Shown: positions 24,688 through 32,714 of the stretch, one piece after another
Position numbering within the stretch: the first letter of the stretch is position 1
Layout: every line of letters starts with the position of its first letter
Assembly (NCBI GenBank): GCA_017415515.1
Contig: JAFQGI010000030.1
Location: forward strand, 1 to 64,000
DNA length: 64,000 bases
From: Clostridia bacterium
Lineage (GTDB): Bacteria; Bacillota; Clostridia; Oscillospirales; Acutalibacteraceae
Reading direction: 5' to 3'
Notes under the pieces: generated by a model
What the model saw: only the letters and a program-made list of their open reading frames with translations
What the model was told of the DNA's origin: nothing
Databases searched by the model: none
Translations under genes and position numbers: made by a program

Positions 24688-26412
24688 ATGAAGAAGTTAA
24701 TGATCGGCAATCAGGCGGTGGCCGCAGGTCTCTATGACGGCGGCTTGCAGGTGGTGTCCAGCTATCCCGGCACCCCCTCCACCGAAATTACCGAATTCTT
24801 GGCAAAGTATGACGACATCCACAGCGAGTGGGCACCCAACGAAAAGGTGGCCTGCGAGGTGGCGTTTGGCGCCTCTCTGGCGGGTGCCCGTTCCGCCTGC
24901 GCCATGAAGCACGTGGGTCTCAACGTGGCCGCGGACCCGCTGTTCACCCTGTCCTATACGGGTGTGGGCGGCGGTATGGTCATTTGCGTGGCGGACGACC
25001 CGGCTATGCATTCCTCTCAGAATGAGCAGGACAGCCGCCATTACGCTATGGCGGCCAAGGTGCCGATGCTGGAGCCTGCCGACTCCAACGAGGCCTATGC
25101 GTATGCGAAAGCCGCTTTCAAGCTGTCTGAGGAGTACGATACCCCCGTTCTTTTGCGTATGTGCACCCGCATCGCCCACAGCCAGTCTGTGGTGGAGGCG
25201 GGGGAGAGAGAGGCGGCTCCCCTCAAGGAGTACGTTAAGAATCCCCAGAAGTACATCATGATGCCCGCCAATGCCATTCGGCGCCATCCCCTCGTGGAAC
25301 AGCGCACCGACGCGTTGCGTAAGCTGGCAGAGGATTGCCCCTTCAATACGGTGGAGATGCATTCCGACAAGATCGGCATCATCACCTCGGGTTGCTCTTA
25401 CTTATACGTCAAAGAGGCGCTGGGCGACACCGTTTCGGTGCTGAAAATCGGCATGCCCTATCCTTTGCCCACTCAACTGATTAAAGATTTCGCCGCTAAG
25501 GTGAAGAAACTCTACGTCATCGAGGAGTTGGACCCTGTCATTGAGACTCACGTTCGCTCCCTCGGCATCGACGTGGTGGGCAAGGAACTGTTCTCCCTCT
25601 TGGGCGAGTTCTCCCAGCAGACCATCGCCGCCGCCTTCGGCAAGGAGGCAAACGCCTCCGTGTCTGCCGATTCCGCCATCCCCAACCGTCCGCCCATGAT
25701 GTGCGCCGGTTGTCCTCATCGCGGTCTGTTCTATACCTTGGCGAAGAATAAGATCACTGCTTTGGGCGACATCGGTTGCTACACCCTGGGTGCCGTGCCT
25801 CCTCTGAATGCGCTGGATTCCACCCTGTGTATGGGTGCGTCCGTGTCCGGCTTGCACGGCTTTAATCTGGCTCGTGGTGCTGAGGCGGAGCGGAAATCCG
25901 TCGCCGTTATCGGCGACTCCACCTTTATGCATTCGGGTATGACCGGTTTGGTCAACGTGGCCTACAACGCCACCAATTCCACCGTCATTATCCTGGATAA
26001 CTCCATCACCGGCATGACCGGTCACCAGCAGAATCCCACCACCGGCTTTAACATCAAGGGCGATCCCGCCGCCAAGGTGGATCTGGAGGCACTGTGCCGC
26101 GCCTTGGGCATCAACCGCGTCCGTGTGGTGGATCCCTACGACCTGAAAGCCTGCGACACCGTGATCAAGGAGGAGTTGGCGGCAGAGGAGCCTTCGGTCA
26201 TCATCTCTCGCCGCCCCTGCGTCCTACTGAAATCGGTGAAGGCGCTGCCGGCTCTCAAGGTGGATGCAGATAAGTGCAAATCTTGCAAGCGTTGTATGAC
26301 TCTCGGCTGTCCCGCCATCAGCATGAAGGACGGCAAGGCCTGCGTGGACACGACGCTGTGCGTCGGTTGCGGCGTGTGTCAGCAGTTGTGTCCCTTTGAC
26401 GCTATTGTATAA
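24688..26412 (+). CDS. iorA: Indolepyruvate:ferredoxin oxidoreductase, alpha subunit
   Basis: A 574-residue protein of the usual IorA size. N-terminal pyrimidine-type domain (SSYPGTPSTEITEF, AFGASLAGARS), a central domain, then a thiamine diphosphate-binding domain with MCAGCPHRGLFYTL, GDIGCYTLG and GDSTFMHSGM. The C terminus has two [4Fe-4S] motifs, C-x2-C-x2-C-x4-CP and C-x2-C-x2-C-x3-CP. The enzyme interconverts aryl pyruvates and aryl-acetyl-CoA plus CO2 with ferredoxin, in the cytoplasm. The gene lies 18 bases after the ligase gene and 15 bases before iorB, clearly in one operon. Confidence 0.95.
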   Translation: MKKLMIGNQAVAAGLYDGGLQVVSSYPGTPSTEITEFLAKYDDIHSEWAPNEKVACEVAFGASLAGARSACAMKHVGLNVAADPLFTLSYTGVGGGMVICVADDPAMHSSQNEQDSRHYAMAAKVPMLEPADSNEAYAYAKAAFKLSEEYDTPVLLRMCTRIAHSQSVVEAGEREAAPLKEYVKNPQKYIMMPANAIRRHPLVEQRTDALRKLAEDCPFNTVEMHSDKIGIITSGCSYLYVKEALGDTVSVLKIGMPYPLPTQLIKDFAAKVKKLYVIEELDPVIETHVRSLGIDVVGKELFSLLGEFSQQTIAAAFGKEANASVSADSAIPNRPPMMCAGCPHRGLFYTLAKNKITALGDIGCYTLGAVPPLNALDSTLCMGASVSGLHGFNLARGAEAERKSVAVIGDSTFMHSGMTGLVNVAYNATNSTVIILDNSITGMTGHQQNPTTGFNIKGDPAAKVDLEALCRALGINRVRVVDPYDLKACDTVIKEELAAEEPSVIISRRPCVLLKSVKALPALKVDADKCKSCKRCMTLGCPAISMKDGKACVDTTLCVGCGVCQQLCPFDAIV

Positions 26413-26427
26413 GGAGGTAGATTGCTT

Positions 26428-27000
26428 ATGAAAACCACAAGTGTGATGATCGTCGGCGTGGGCGGTCAGGGCAGTCTGCTTGCCTCTAAGTTGCTCGGCC
26501 GTCTGCTGATGGACGAGGGCTACGACGTCAAGGTCAGCGAGGTCCACGGTATGAGTCAGCGCGGCGGTTCAGTGGTCACCTACGTTCGCTTCGGCGATAA
26601 GGTGTATTCGCCCATCGTCACCGAGGGCGAGGCCGACGTCATCATCGCTTTTGAAAAACTGGAGGCCGCCCGCTACGCCAAGTATTTGAAGACCGACGGC
26701 CGCATCGTGGTCAACACCCAGCAGATCGACCCCATGCCGGTCATCATCGGCGCGGCAGAGTATCCCACCGCCGTGCTGGATGAGCTGACTGCCAAGGGTC
26801 TCTCTGTGGATGCGCTGGACGCCCTTTCTCTGGCACAGCAGGCAGGCTCCGCCAAGGCGGTGAACATCGTGCTGATGGGGCGTGCCGCCAAGTATTTCGA
26901 CATTCCCTACGAACGTTGGATCGTCGCCATCGAGAATACGGTGGCACCCAAATTTGTGGAGATGAATAAGGTGGCGTTCAGCCTCGGCTTTCACGCATGA
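26428..27000 (+). CDS. iorB: Indolepyruvate:ferredoxin oxidoreductase, beta subunit
   Basis: A 190-residue protein with the gamma-type fold, starting MKTTSVMIVGVGGQGSLLASKLLG. The MSQRGGSVVTYVRFG block is typical of IorB. It completes the complex with IorA. ATG at 26428 lies ten bases after AAGGAGG; a TTG at 26422 is too close. No terminator follows: a new promoter starts 18 bases after the stop, so some read-through into the T-box leader is possible. Confidence 0.93.
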   Translation: MKTTSVMIVGVGGQGSLLASKLLGRLLMDEGYDVKVSEVHGMSQRGGSVVTYVRFGDKVYSPIVTEGEADVIIAFEKLEAARYAKYLKTDGRIVVNTQQIDPMPVIIGAAEYPTAVLDELTAKGLSVDALDALSLAQQAGSAKAVNIVLMGRAAKYFDIPYERWIVAIENTVAPKFVEMNKVAFSLGFHA

Positions 27001-27017
27001 TTTTTCTCAAAAAACCA

Positions 27018-27046
27018 TTGACATTGTCAAATGATGGTGCTAAAAT
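27018..27046 (+). promoter_or_regulatory. Promoter of T-box-paaK transcript
   Basis: TTGACA (27018-27023) and TAAAAT (27041-27046) are separated by 17 bases. Confidence 0.8.
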
Positions 27047-27052
27047 CAGTAC

Positions 27053-27323
27053 ATAAAGACGCTTGAGCGGAAACCAGTAACCGAAAATATCACTTTCAGA
27101 GAGCCGTGGTTGGTGCGATACGGCAGTGTAAAGTCGGTGAATTCATTTCGCGAGTCGTTGGCTGAAGGGTAACTGTGTAGGCCAAACGGGTTCGACCGTT
27201 ACATCGAGTAGGGTGTGTTTGCACTCGGAGGCCGTTATTGTGAGATAGCGGTAAATAGAGGTGGTACCACGGGATTTTTCTCGTCCTCTGTATTCCGACA
27301 GCGGAATGCAGAGGGCGTTTTTG
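27053..27323 (+). promoter_or_regulatory. T-box leader, specifier reads as Phe (TTC)
   Basis: The T-box sequence GAGGTGGTACCACGGG (about 27258-27273) carries TGGT (27262-27265), which fits a tRNA with discriminator A. In Stem I, AGTA (27076-27079) and GAA (27139-27141) flank a helix ACCGA/TCGGT and form the usual loop E-type pair. TTC (27142-27144) then occupies the specifier position and is followed by A. The terminator stem CCTCTG...CAGAGG with GCGTTTTTG ends at 27323. A one-base shift would read TCA (Ser), but tRNA-Ser normally has discriminator G. Uncharged tRNA-Phe should therefore switch on paaK. Confidence 0.85.
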
Positions 27324-27373
27324 TTTTCTGCATTTCGCACAAACCTAATTTGAGCAGAAAGGACGATTGACAA

Positions 27374-28684
27374 ATGGAACAGCGCTACTATCAAAAAGAA
27401 ATCGAAACCATGCCCGTAGAAGAGATCAAAAAGCTCCAATCCGAAAAGCTGGTTAAGCAGGTGCGGCACGTGTATGACAACGTGCCTTACTACCGCAACC
27501 TGATGGAGGAAAAGGGCGTTACGCCCGAGGATATCCACGGCATTGAGGATCTGTATAAGCTGCCCTTCCTCACCAAGGCGGATCTGCGTGACGCTTATCC
27601 TTATGGCCTGCTGGCAAAGCCTCTGTCCGAGTGCGTTCGTATTCAGTCCACCTCCGGCACCACCGGTCGCCGCGTGGTGGCCTTCTACACCCAGCACGAC
27701 GTTGACTTGTGGGAGGATTGTTGTGCTCGTGCCATCGTCGCCGCCGGCGGTACCAACGAGGACGTGTGTCAGGTGGCCTACGGCTACGGTCTGTTCACCG
27801 GCGGCCCCGGCCTCAACGGCGGCTCTCATAAAGTGGGGTGCTTGACCCTGCCTATGTCGTCGGGCAATACCGAGCGTCAGATTCAGTTTATGACCGACCT
27901 GTCCGCCACCATTTTGTGTTGCACTCCCTCTTATGCCGCCTACATCGGCGAGACCCTCAAGGAGCAGGGCTACACCCCCGATCAGATTCCGCTGAAGGCG
28001 GGTATCTTCGGCGCCGAGCCCTGGACCGAGGAGATGCGCCGCGGCATTGAAAAGACCTTGGGTATCAAGGCCTACGACATCTACGGTCTTACCGAGACCT
28101 CCGGCCCCGGCGTGTCCTTTGAGTGCTGTGAGCAGACGGGTATGCATATCAACGAGGACCACTTCCTGGCTGAGATCATCGACCCCGACACCGGCGAGGT
28201 GCTGCCGGAGGGCAGCAAGGGCGAGCTGGTGTTCACCTCGTTGGATAAAGAAGCCTTCCCGCTGCTTCGCTACCGCACCCGCGACATCTGTGTGCTCAGC
28301 CGCAAAAAGTGTTCCTGCGGTCGTACCCTCATCAAGATGGCGAAACCCATGGGGCGCAGCGACGATATGATGATCATCCGCGGCGTCAACGTGTTCCCCA
28401 GCCAGATCGAGACCGTGCTGCTGAAGGAGGGCTACGAGCCCAACTATCAGATCGTGGTGGACCGTGTGGGCAACACCGATACCTTCGACGTGAATGTGGA
28501 GATGACCGCAGAGATGTTCTCCGATACCGTCAGCGGCATCACCGAGCAGGAAAAGGCACTGGCCAACGCCATGAAGGTGATGCTGGGCATCAATCCCAAG
28601 GTGCATCTGGTGGCACCCAAGAGCATTGTCCGCAGCGAAGGCAAGGCGGTCCGCGTCATTGATAAGCGTAAGTTACACGACTAA
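27374..28684 (+). CDS. paaK: Phenylacetate-CoA ligase
   Basis: A 436-residue protein, the usual PaaK length. Motifs are QSTSGTTGRRVVAFYT (phosphate loop, about residue 95), IYGLTETSGPG, RYRTRDIC and the C-terminal VRSEGKAVRVIDKR. It converts phenylacetate (or indoleacetate) plus ATP and CoA to the CoA thioester. It lies behind a Phe-type T-box and beside iorAB, a pairing known in anaerobes that ferment aromatic amino acids or make Phe by reductive carboxylation of phenylacetyl-CoA. Control by tRNA-Phe favours the second, biosynthetic use. The start follows GAAAGGA. Confidence 0.92.
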   Translation: MEQRYYQKEIETMPVEEIKKLQSEKLVKQVRHVYDNVPYYRNLMEEKGVTPEDIHGIEDLYKLPFLTKADLRDAYPYGLLAKPLSECVRIQSTSGTTGRRVVAFYTQHDVDLWEDCCARAIVAAGGTNEDVCQVAYGYGLFTGGPGLNGGSHKVGCLTLPMSSGNTERQIQFMTDLSATILCCTPSYAAYIGETLKEQGYTPDQIPLKAGIFGAEPWTEEMRRGIEKTLGIKAYDIYGLTETSGPGVSFECCEQTGMHINEDHFLAEIIDPDTGEVLPEGSKGELVFTSLDKEAFPLLRYRTRDICVLSRKKCSCGRTLIKMAKPMGRSDDMMIIRGVNVFPSQIETVLLKEGYEPNYQIVVDRVGNTDTFDVNVEMTAEMFSDTVSGITEQEKALANAMKVMLGINPKVHLVAPKSIVRSEGKAVRVIDKRKLHD

Positions 28685-28701
28685 GAAAGGGGAGAGTGAC
28701 T

Positions 28702-29130
28702 ATGTTAAAGCAGTTAACCGTTTTTGTGGAGAATAAGCAGGGTGCTTTGGTGGACATCACCGATACCTTGGCCGCCAATCACGTCAATTTACGGGCACTG
28801 TCCATCGCCGACACCCAGGATTTCGGCCTGCTTCGTTTGATCGTCAACGATAACGACACCGCCGCCTCCGTTTTGCAGGAGAAAGGCTATGTGCTGAAGA
28901 TTACCGACGTCATCGGTGTTAAGATCGGTGATCAGCCGGGCAAGCTGTCCACAGCGCTGTCCGTCTTGGCACAAGCCGGCGTCAACGTGGAGTATCTGTA
29001 CGCCTTTATGGCTCGTACTGAGAAGCATGCCTATGTGGTTATCCGACCTACGGATAACGCCGCCGCCGAAAAGGCGCTGGAGGCCGCCAGTTTCCACCTC
29101 ATCACCAACGCCGACGTAGAAAAGCTGTAA
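28702..29130 (+). CDS. Tandem ACT-domain protein
   Basis: A 142-residue protein made of two ACT domains (about 3-68 and 70-140; first opens KQLTVFVENKQGALVDITD, second KIGDQPGKLSTALSVLAQAGVNVEYLYAF). ACT domains bind amino acids. Small ACT proteins next to paaK are common in Clostridia and archaea and probably sense the aromatic amino acid. ATG at 28702 follows AGGGGAG; a GTG six bases earlier is too close. It is 17 bases after paaK, with a terminator downstream, so both genes respond to the T-box. Confidence 0.88.
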   Translation: MLKQLTVFVENKQGALVDITDTLAANHVNLRALSIADTQDFGLLRLIVNDNDTAASVLQEKGYVLKITDVIGVKIGDQPGKLSTALSVLAQAGVNVEYLYAFMARTEKHAYVVIRPTDNAAAEKALEAASFHLITNADVEKL

Positions 29131-29173
29131 ACTCAGTGTTTTCAACGGTTTGCAATCTGTAAAGCGAAACCGC

Positions 29174-29209
29174 TTCACCCCTGAAACAATCGTTTCAGGG
29201 GTGTTTTTC
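29174..29209 (+). terminator. Terminator after paaK-ACT
   Basis: CACCCCTGAAAC pairs with GTTTCAGGGGTG, followed by TTTTTCTG. Confidence 0.88.
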
Positions 29210-29229
29210 TGTCTTAAATCCGCATAAGC

Positions 29230-29450
29230 CGATTAAGCCTTCCCCTTGAGGGGCGGGGCGGCTTCTGGATGGCACAGGCCGTTGTGTCCTTTGCCGCCCC
29301 TCGAATATGGCTGTCGCCATATTCCAAAGCTTAGTCTTCCCCTTGAGGGGAAGGTGTCACGGCTTTGCCGTGACGGATGAGGTGTTTTACGTCTCCCTTG
29401 TGTAAAGGGAGGGGGACCGCCGCAGGCGGTGGAGGGATTGTTTCATTATC
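29230..29450. repeat. Intergenic repeats of the CCTTCCCCTTGAGGGG type
   Basis: This gap of about 380 bases between genes holds two copies of CTTCCCCTTGAGGGG, an AATATGG/CCATATT inverted repeat (about 29303-29322), GTCACGGC/GCCGTGAC and CCGCCGCAGGCGG hairpins, and a GATGAGGTG box. The same boxes occur at 63390-63550 and, weaker, at 41540-41660. I know such GC-rich inverted repeats as common dispersed elements of Oscillospiraceae genomes. No gene was seen. Confidence 0.6.
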
Positions 29451-29514
29451 TCTTGCTTTCTAAACCCTTTTGTGCTATCATCTATCTATATATTTTTCTC
29501 ACGAGGTGACCTCT

Positions 29515-30906
29515 ATGGGAAAACTCACCCATTTGCAACCCACACGGGTTTTTCACTATTTTGAAGAGATCTGCGGCATCCCCCACGGCTCGGGGGATAC
29601 CGCCCGCATCAGCGATTATTGCGTGGCTTTCGCCAAGGCGCACAACCTGACTTACCATCAGGACACTCTGGGCAACGTCATTATTAAAAAGCCTGCCACT
29701 GCCGGCTATGAGGATCATCCCGCCGTTATCCTGCAGGGTCACATCGATATGGTGTGCGAAAAAGCACCTGACTGTTCCATCGACTTTGCCACCGACGGTC
29801 TGGATGTGGACACCGACGGCGAGCTGGTCTTCGCCCACGGCACCACCCTGGGTGGCGACAACGGCATCGCCGTGGCGATGGCTTTCGCCATCCTCGAATC
29901 CACCGACCTGCCCCATCCTCCCTTGGAGGTGCTTCTCACCGTGGACGAGGAAACGGGTATGTACGGCGCCGAAGGCTTTGACCCGTCTTATCTTGAGGGC
30001 AAACTGCTCATCAACATTGACAGCGAAGAAGAAGGCGTTCTCACCGTCAGCTGTGCCGGTGGTGCTCGCACCGAGCTGACCTTGCCCCTGACTTACGCAC
30101 CCAACACCGCCCCTTGCTGGCAGGTGGAGGTAGGCGGATTGCAGGGCGGCCACTCCGGCATCGAGATCGATAAAGGTCGCCTCAACGCCAACGTGGTGGT
30201 AGCGCAGTTTTTGCAGTCCATCGACTGCCGCTTGGTTTCCATCGGCGGCGGACAAAAGGACAACGCCATCCCCGTATTCTGCACCGCCGTCATCGCCTGC
30301 GACAGCGACCCCACCGCCGCTGCCGCTGCCTTCGCTGCGGCACACCGTGTGGAGGGCGACCCCAATCTCACCATCACGGTGACGCCTGCTTCGGCGAGTA
30401 CGGCTATGGATGCCGCCTCCTCTGCGGCGGTGCTGACCTTGCTCACCACCGTCCCCAACGGCATTCAGTCGATGAGCGCCGACATTGATGGCTTGGTGCA
30501 GACCTCTCTCAACTTGGGCATCCTCACCACCGAGGGGGATGCGCTCCGTGCTTCTTTTGCGGTGCGTAGCAGCGTCGGCGCAGAGAAAACCGCCCTGCTG
30601 GCGAAGCTGGCAGCGATGGCACCCTGCACCACCTACGGCCATTACCCCGCCTGGGAATACCGCAAAGAATCCCGTTTGCGGGACGTGATGTGCGCCGTGT
30701 GGGAGCAGAAATACGGCGAAAAACCCACCGTTGCCGCCATCCACGCCGGTCTCGAATGCGGTCTGTTCTGCGAAAAGATCCCCGGCTTGGACGCTGTGTC
30801 CATCGGCCCGAATATGTGGGATGTCCACACCTGTCGTGAGCGGCTGTTTGTCGCCTCCACCGCTCGGGTGTATGCTTATCTTTGTGACGTCTTAAAAGAA
30901 CTCTAA
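29515..30906 (+). CDS. pepD: Aminoacyl-histidine dipeptidase-like M20 peptidase
   Basis: A 463-residue M20 family zinc peptidase. Metal-site motifs are LQGHIDMVCEK, GTTLGGDNGIAVAMAF, VDEETGMYGAEGF (catalytic Glu then ligand Glu) and LLINIDSEEEG; a dimerisation domain with GGHSGIEIDKGRLNAN follows, and a C-terminal IHAGLECGLF supplies the last His. This pattern is that of PepD/carnosinase-like dipeptidases, which cleave Xaa-His and other dipeptides in the cytoplasm. ATG at 29515 follows GAGGTG; the earlier in-frame ATG lacks a site. The Xaa-Pro-type peptidase gene starts 17 bases downstream. Confidence 0.9.
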   Translation: MGKLTHLQPTRVFHYFEEICGIPHGSGDTARISDYCVAFAKAHNLTYHQDTLGNVIIKKPATAGYEDHPAVILQGHIDMVCEKAPDCSIDFATDGLDVDTDGELVFAHGTTLGGDNGIAVAMAFAILESTDLPHPPLEVLLTVDEETGMYGAEGFDPSYLEGKLLINIDSEEEGVLTVSCAGGARTELTLPLTYAPNTAPCWQVEVGGLQGGHSGIEIDKGRLNANVVVAQFLQSIDCRLVSIGGGQKDNAIPVFCTAVIACDSDPTAAAAAFAAAHRVEGDPNLTITVTPASASTAMDAASSAAVLTLLTTVPNGIQSMSADIDGLVQTSLNLGILTTEGDALRASFAVRSSVGAEKTALLAKLAAMAPCTTYGHYPAWEYRKESRLRDVMCAVWEQKYGEKPTVAAIHAGLECGLFCEKIPGLDAVSIGPNMWDVHTCRERLFVASTARVYAYLCDVLKEL

Positions 30907-30922
30907 AAAGGAGTGTATCGAT

Positions 30923-31993
30923 ATGTTTAAAGAGCGTGTAGAGCGCATCCAATCCGCCTTAGAGCCCGGTCAGGCTTTCCTCGTGACAGGGGATACCCAC
31001 CGATTCTATTTCACCGGCTTTCATTCCAGCGCCGGCTCGGTGCTGTTTACCCCTGGCGAGACGGTGTTTCTCATCGACTTCCGTTACTACGAGCGCGCCG
31101 CCGCCACCGTGACGGGTTGCCGCGTGCAGCTGTGCAAGCGGCTGTTTGCCGAAGTGGGGGAGATCTGTGCCGCCCACGGCGTCAAGGAGCTGTTTATAGA
31201 AGCCGATGTGATCTCGGTCAACCGCTTGGCGGCGATGCGTGCCGCCCTGCCCGACCTCACCGTGTCGGACAGTGACCGCTTCGACCGTATGATTGAGGAA
31301 ATGCGCACCGTCAAGAACGAAAAGGAGCTGTCCCTCATCCGTGAGGCACAGCGAATGACCGACGAGACCTTTACCTATATTCTTAATCACATCGCCCCCG
31401 GTCGCAGTGAGCGGGAGATTATGCTGGATATGGAATTCTTTATGCGTCGCATGGGTAGCGAGGGCGTGTCCTTCGACTTTATCGTGGTGTCGGGTAAGAA
31501 TTCCTCTCTGCCCCACGGCGAGCCCACCGATAAATTGGTGGAGGTAGGCGATTTCGTCACCATGGACTTCGGCGCCGTGGTGGGCGGTTATCATTCGGAT
31601 ATGACTCGCACCGTCGCCGTTGGCTCCGCCACCGACGAGATGCGCTTGGTGTACGATACCGTGCTGAAAGCCCAACGGGAATCCGAAAAGGCGGTCCGTG
31701 CCGGTGCGGTGTGTCAGGACATCGATAAGATCGCCCGCGACATCATCAACGCCGCCGGCTACGAGGGGTGCTTTGGCCACGGCCTCGGCCACAGCGTGGG
31801 CGTGGAGATCCACGAGAGTCCCGCCTTCAGCCCCAACTGCGCCACCGTTCTGCGCCCCGGTACGGTGATGACCATTGAGCCGGGCATCTATTTGGAAAAT
31901 AAGTTTGGTGTTCGCATTGAGGATATGGTGTACGTTACCGATGAGGGCAGTATCAACCTCACTGCCTCTCCCAAAAACCTCATCATTTTGTAA
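30923..31993 (+). CDS. M24 family Xaa-Pro peptidase
   Basis: A 356-residue protein: creatinase-like N-terminal domain (about 1-125), then a pita-bread M24 catalytic domain. Metal ligands are visible in MDFGAVVGGYHSDMTRT (two Asp), GHGLGHSVGVEIHE (His), TIEPGIY (Glu) and GVRIEDM (Glu). It removes the N-terminal residue before proline or splits Xaa-Pro dipeptides. Together with the adjacent dipeptidase it forms a two-gene peptide-utilisation operon with one terminator. PepP and PepQ cannot be separated by sight. Confidence 0.9.
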   Translation: MFKERVERIQSALEPGQAFLVTGDTHRFYFTGFHSSAGSVLFTPGETVFLIDFRYYERAAATVTGCRVQLCKRLFAEVGEICAAHGVKELFIEADVISVNRLAAMRAALPDLTVSDSDRFDRMIEEMRTVKNEKELSLIREAQRMTDETFTYILNHIAPGRSEREIMLDMEFFMRRMGSEGVSFDFIVVSGKNSSLPHGEPTDKLVEVGDFVTMDFGAVVGGYHSDMTRTVAVGSATDEMRLVYDTVLKAQRESEKAVRAGAVCQDIDKIARDIINAAGYEGCFGHGLGHSVGVEIHESPAFSPNCATVLRPGTVMTIEPGIYLENKFGVRIEDMVYVTDEGSINLTASPKNLIIL

Positions 31994-32033
31994 AAAAGGA
32001 AGGCTTGCCAATGGCAAGCCTTCCTTTTTTACG
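31994..32033. terminator. Bidirectional terminator
   Basis: AAGGAAGGCTTGCC pairs with GGCAAGCCTTCCTT, flanked by A6 and T6, between convergent genes. Confidence 0.88.
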
Positions 32034-32038
32034 GAAAT

Positions 32039-32440
32039 TCACAATTCGATTTTACCGGCGTATTCATTCAGCAAACGATGGATTTCCTGTTCGTTTTCAT
32101 AGAATACGCTATCGCATGCATCTAATGTTGCTTCTGCGGTCTCGTCTTCTTCGCTTTCTTCCAATTTCAAATAGGCTTGATAGGCTTTGCTGAGATTGGA
32201 TTGTAGTTCGACCGGCAGAATTCGCTCCAAAGCGGACATTTCTTTTGATAAATCGCCCACGTTTTCCACGTTGGTAAAATACTGACTGTGACCGCCGTTG
32301 TTGATTTCGCTTTCGTAGGTCATCAGTTCGGTGTAGGGAGACTTCGCTTTTCCATTTACCCACAGTTCCCACATTTTATTCCATTTGCGTTGTTCTTCGG
32401 TCAACTGTGGCTTTTTCTTAAAGATATCAAACAAGCCCAT
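32039..32440 (-). CDS. DMP19/DUF4375 family protein
   Basis: A 133-residue acidic cytoplasmic protein. The segment ELMTYESEINNGGHSQYFTN matches the DMP19-like (DUF4375) family, whose eponym is a DNA-mimic protein in Neisseria; most members have no known function. The start MGLFDIFKKK at 32440 follows GAGGTG; longer starts run into a region without a site. The gene stands alone, facing the M24 peptidase gene. Confidence 0.8.
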   Translation of the reverse strand: MGLFDIFKKKPQLTEEQRKWNKMWELWVNGKAKSPYTELMTYESEINNGGHSQYFTNVENVGDLSKEMSALERILPVELQSNLSKAYQAYLKLEESEEDETAEATLDACDSVFYENEQEIHRLLNEYAGKIEL

Positions 32441-32488
32441 ATAAATCACCTCTATGTTCATTATACAAGTACCTGAGACACTTTTCAA

Positions 32489-32714
32489 GTGATATTCTGG
32501 CTGCCGTCGGAGTGATATTTTTGATGCATCAAAAGTGCTATTAAAACCTGCGGTTTTTGTGATATTTTATTCGTCCTTGAACTGCCGTAGGCGAATAAAC
32601 CTGCCAAGCATCCTAAGATGCTTGGCTCTCAAACGAGGCGGCGCCCCTGCCACCCAAGACGGTGGACAGGGGCGCCTATGTAGAGGACTATGAAGAGGTC
32701 GTCGGGATGGAGGA
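32489..32714. other. Intergenic region with GC-rich inverted repeat
   Basis: An inverted repeat GGCGCCCCTGCCACC/GGTGGACAGGGGCGCC lies at about 32640-32674, without a T-run. Short inverted repeats such as AAGCATC/GATGCTT precede it. No gene was seen. It may stabilise the 3' end of the symporter message. Confidence 0.5.

Noticed and set aside
27142..27145. Ser (TCA) specifier for the paaK T-box
   Set aside because: It would need a one-base shift from the GAA/AGTA frame, and the TGGT bulge does not suit the usual discriminator G of tRNA-Ser.
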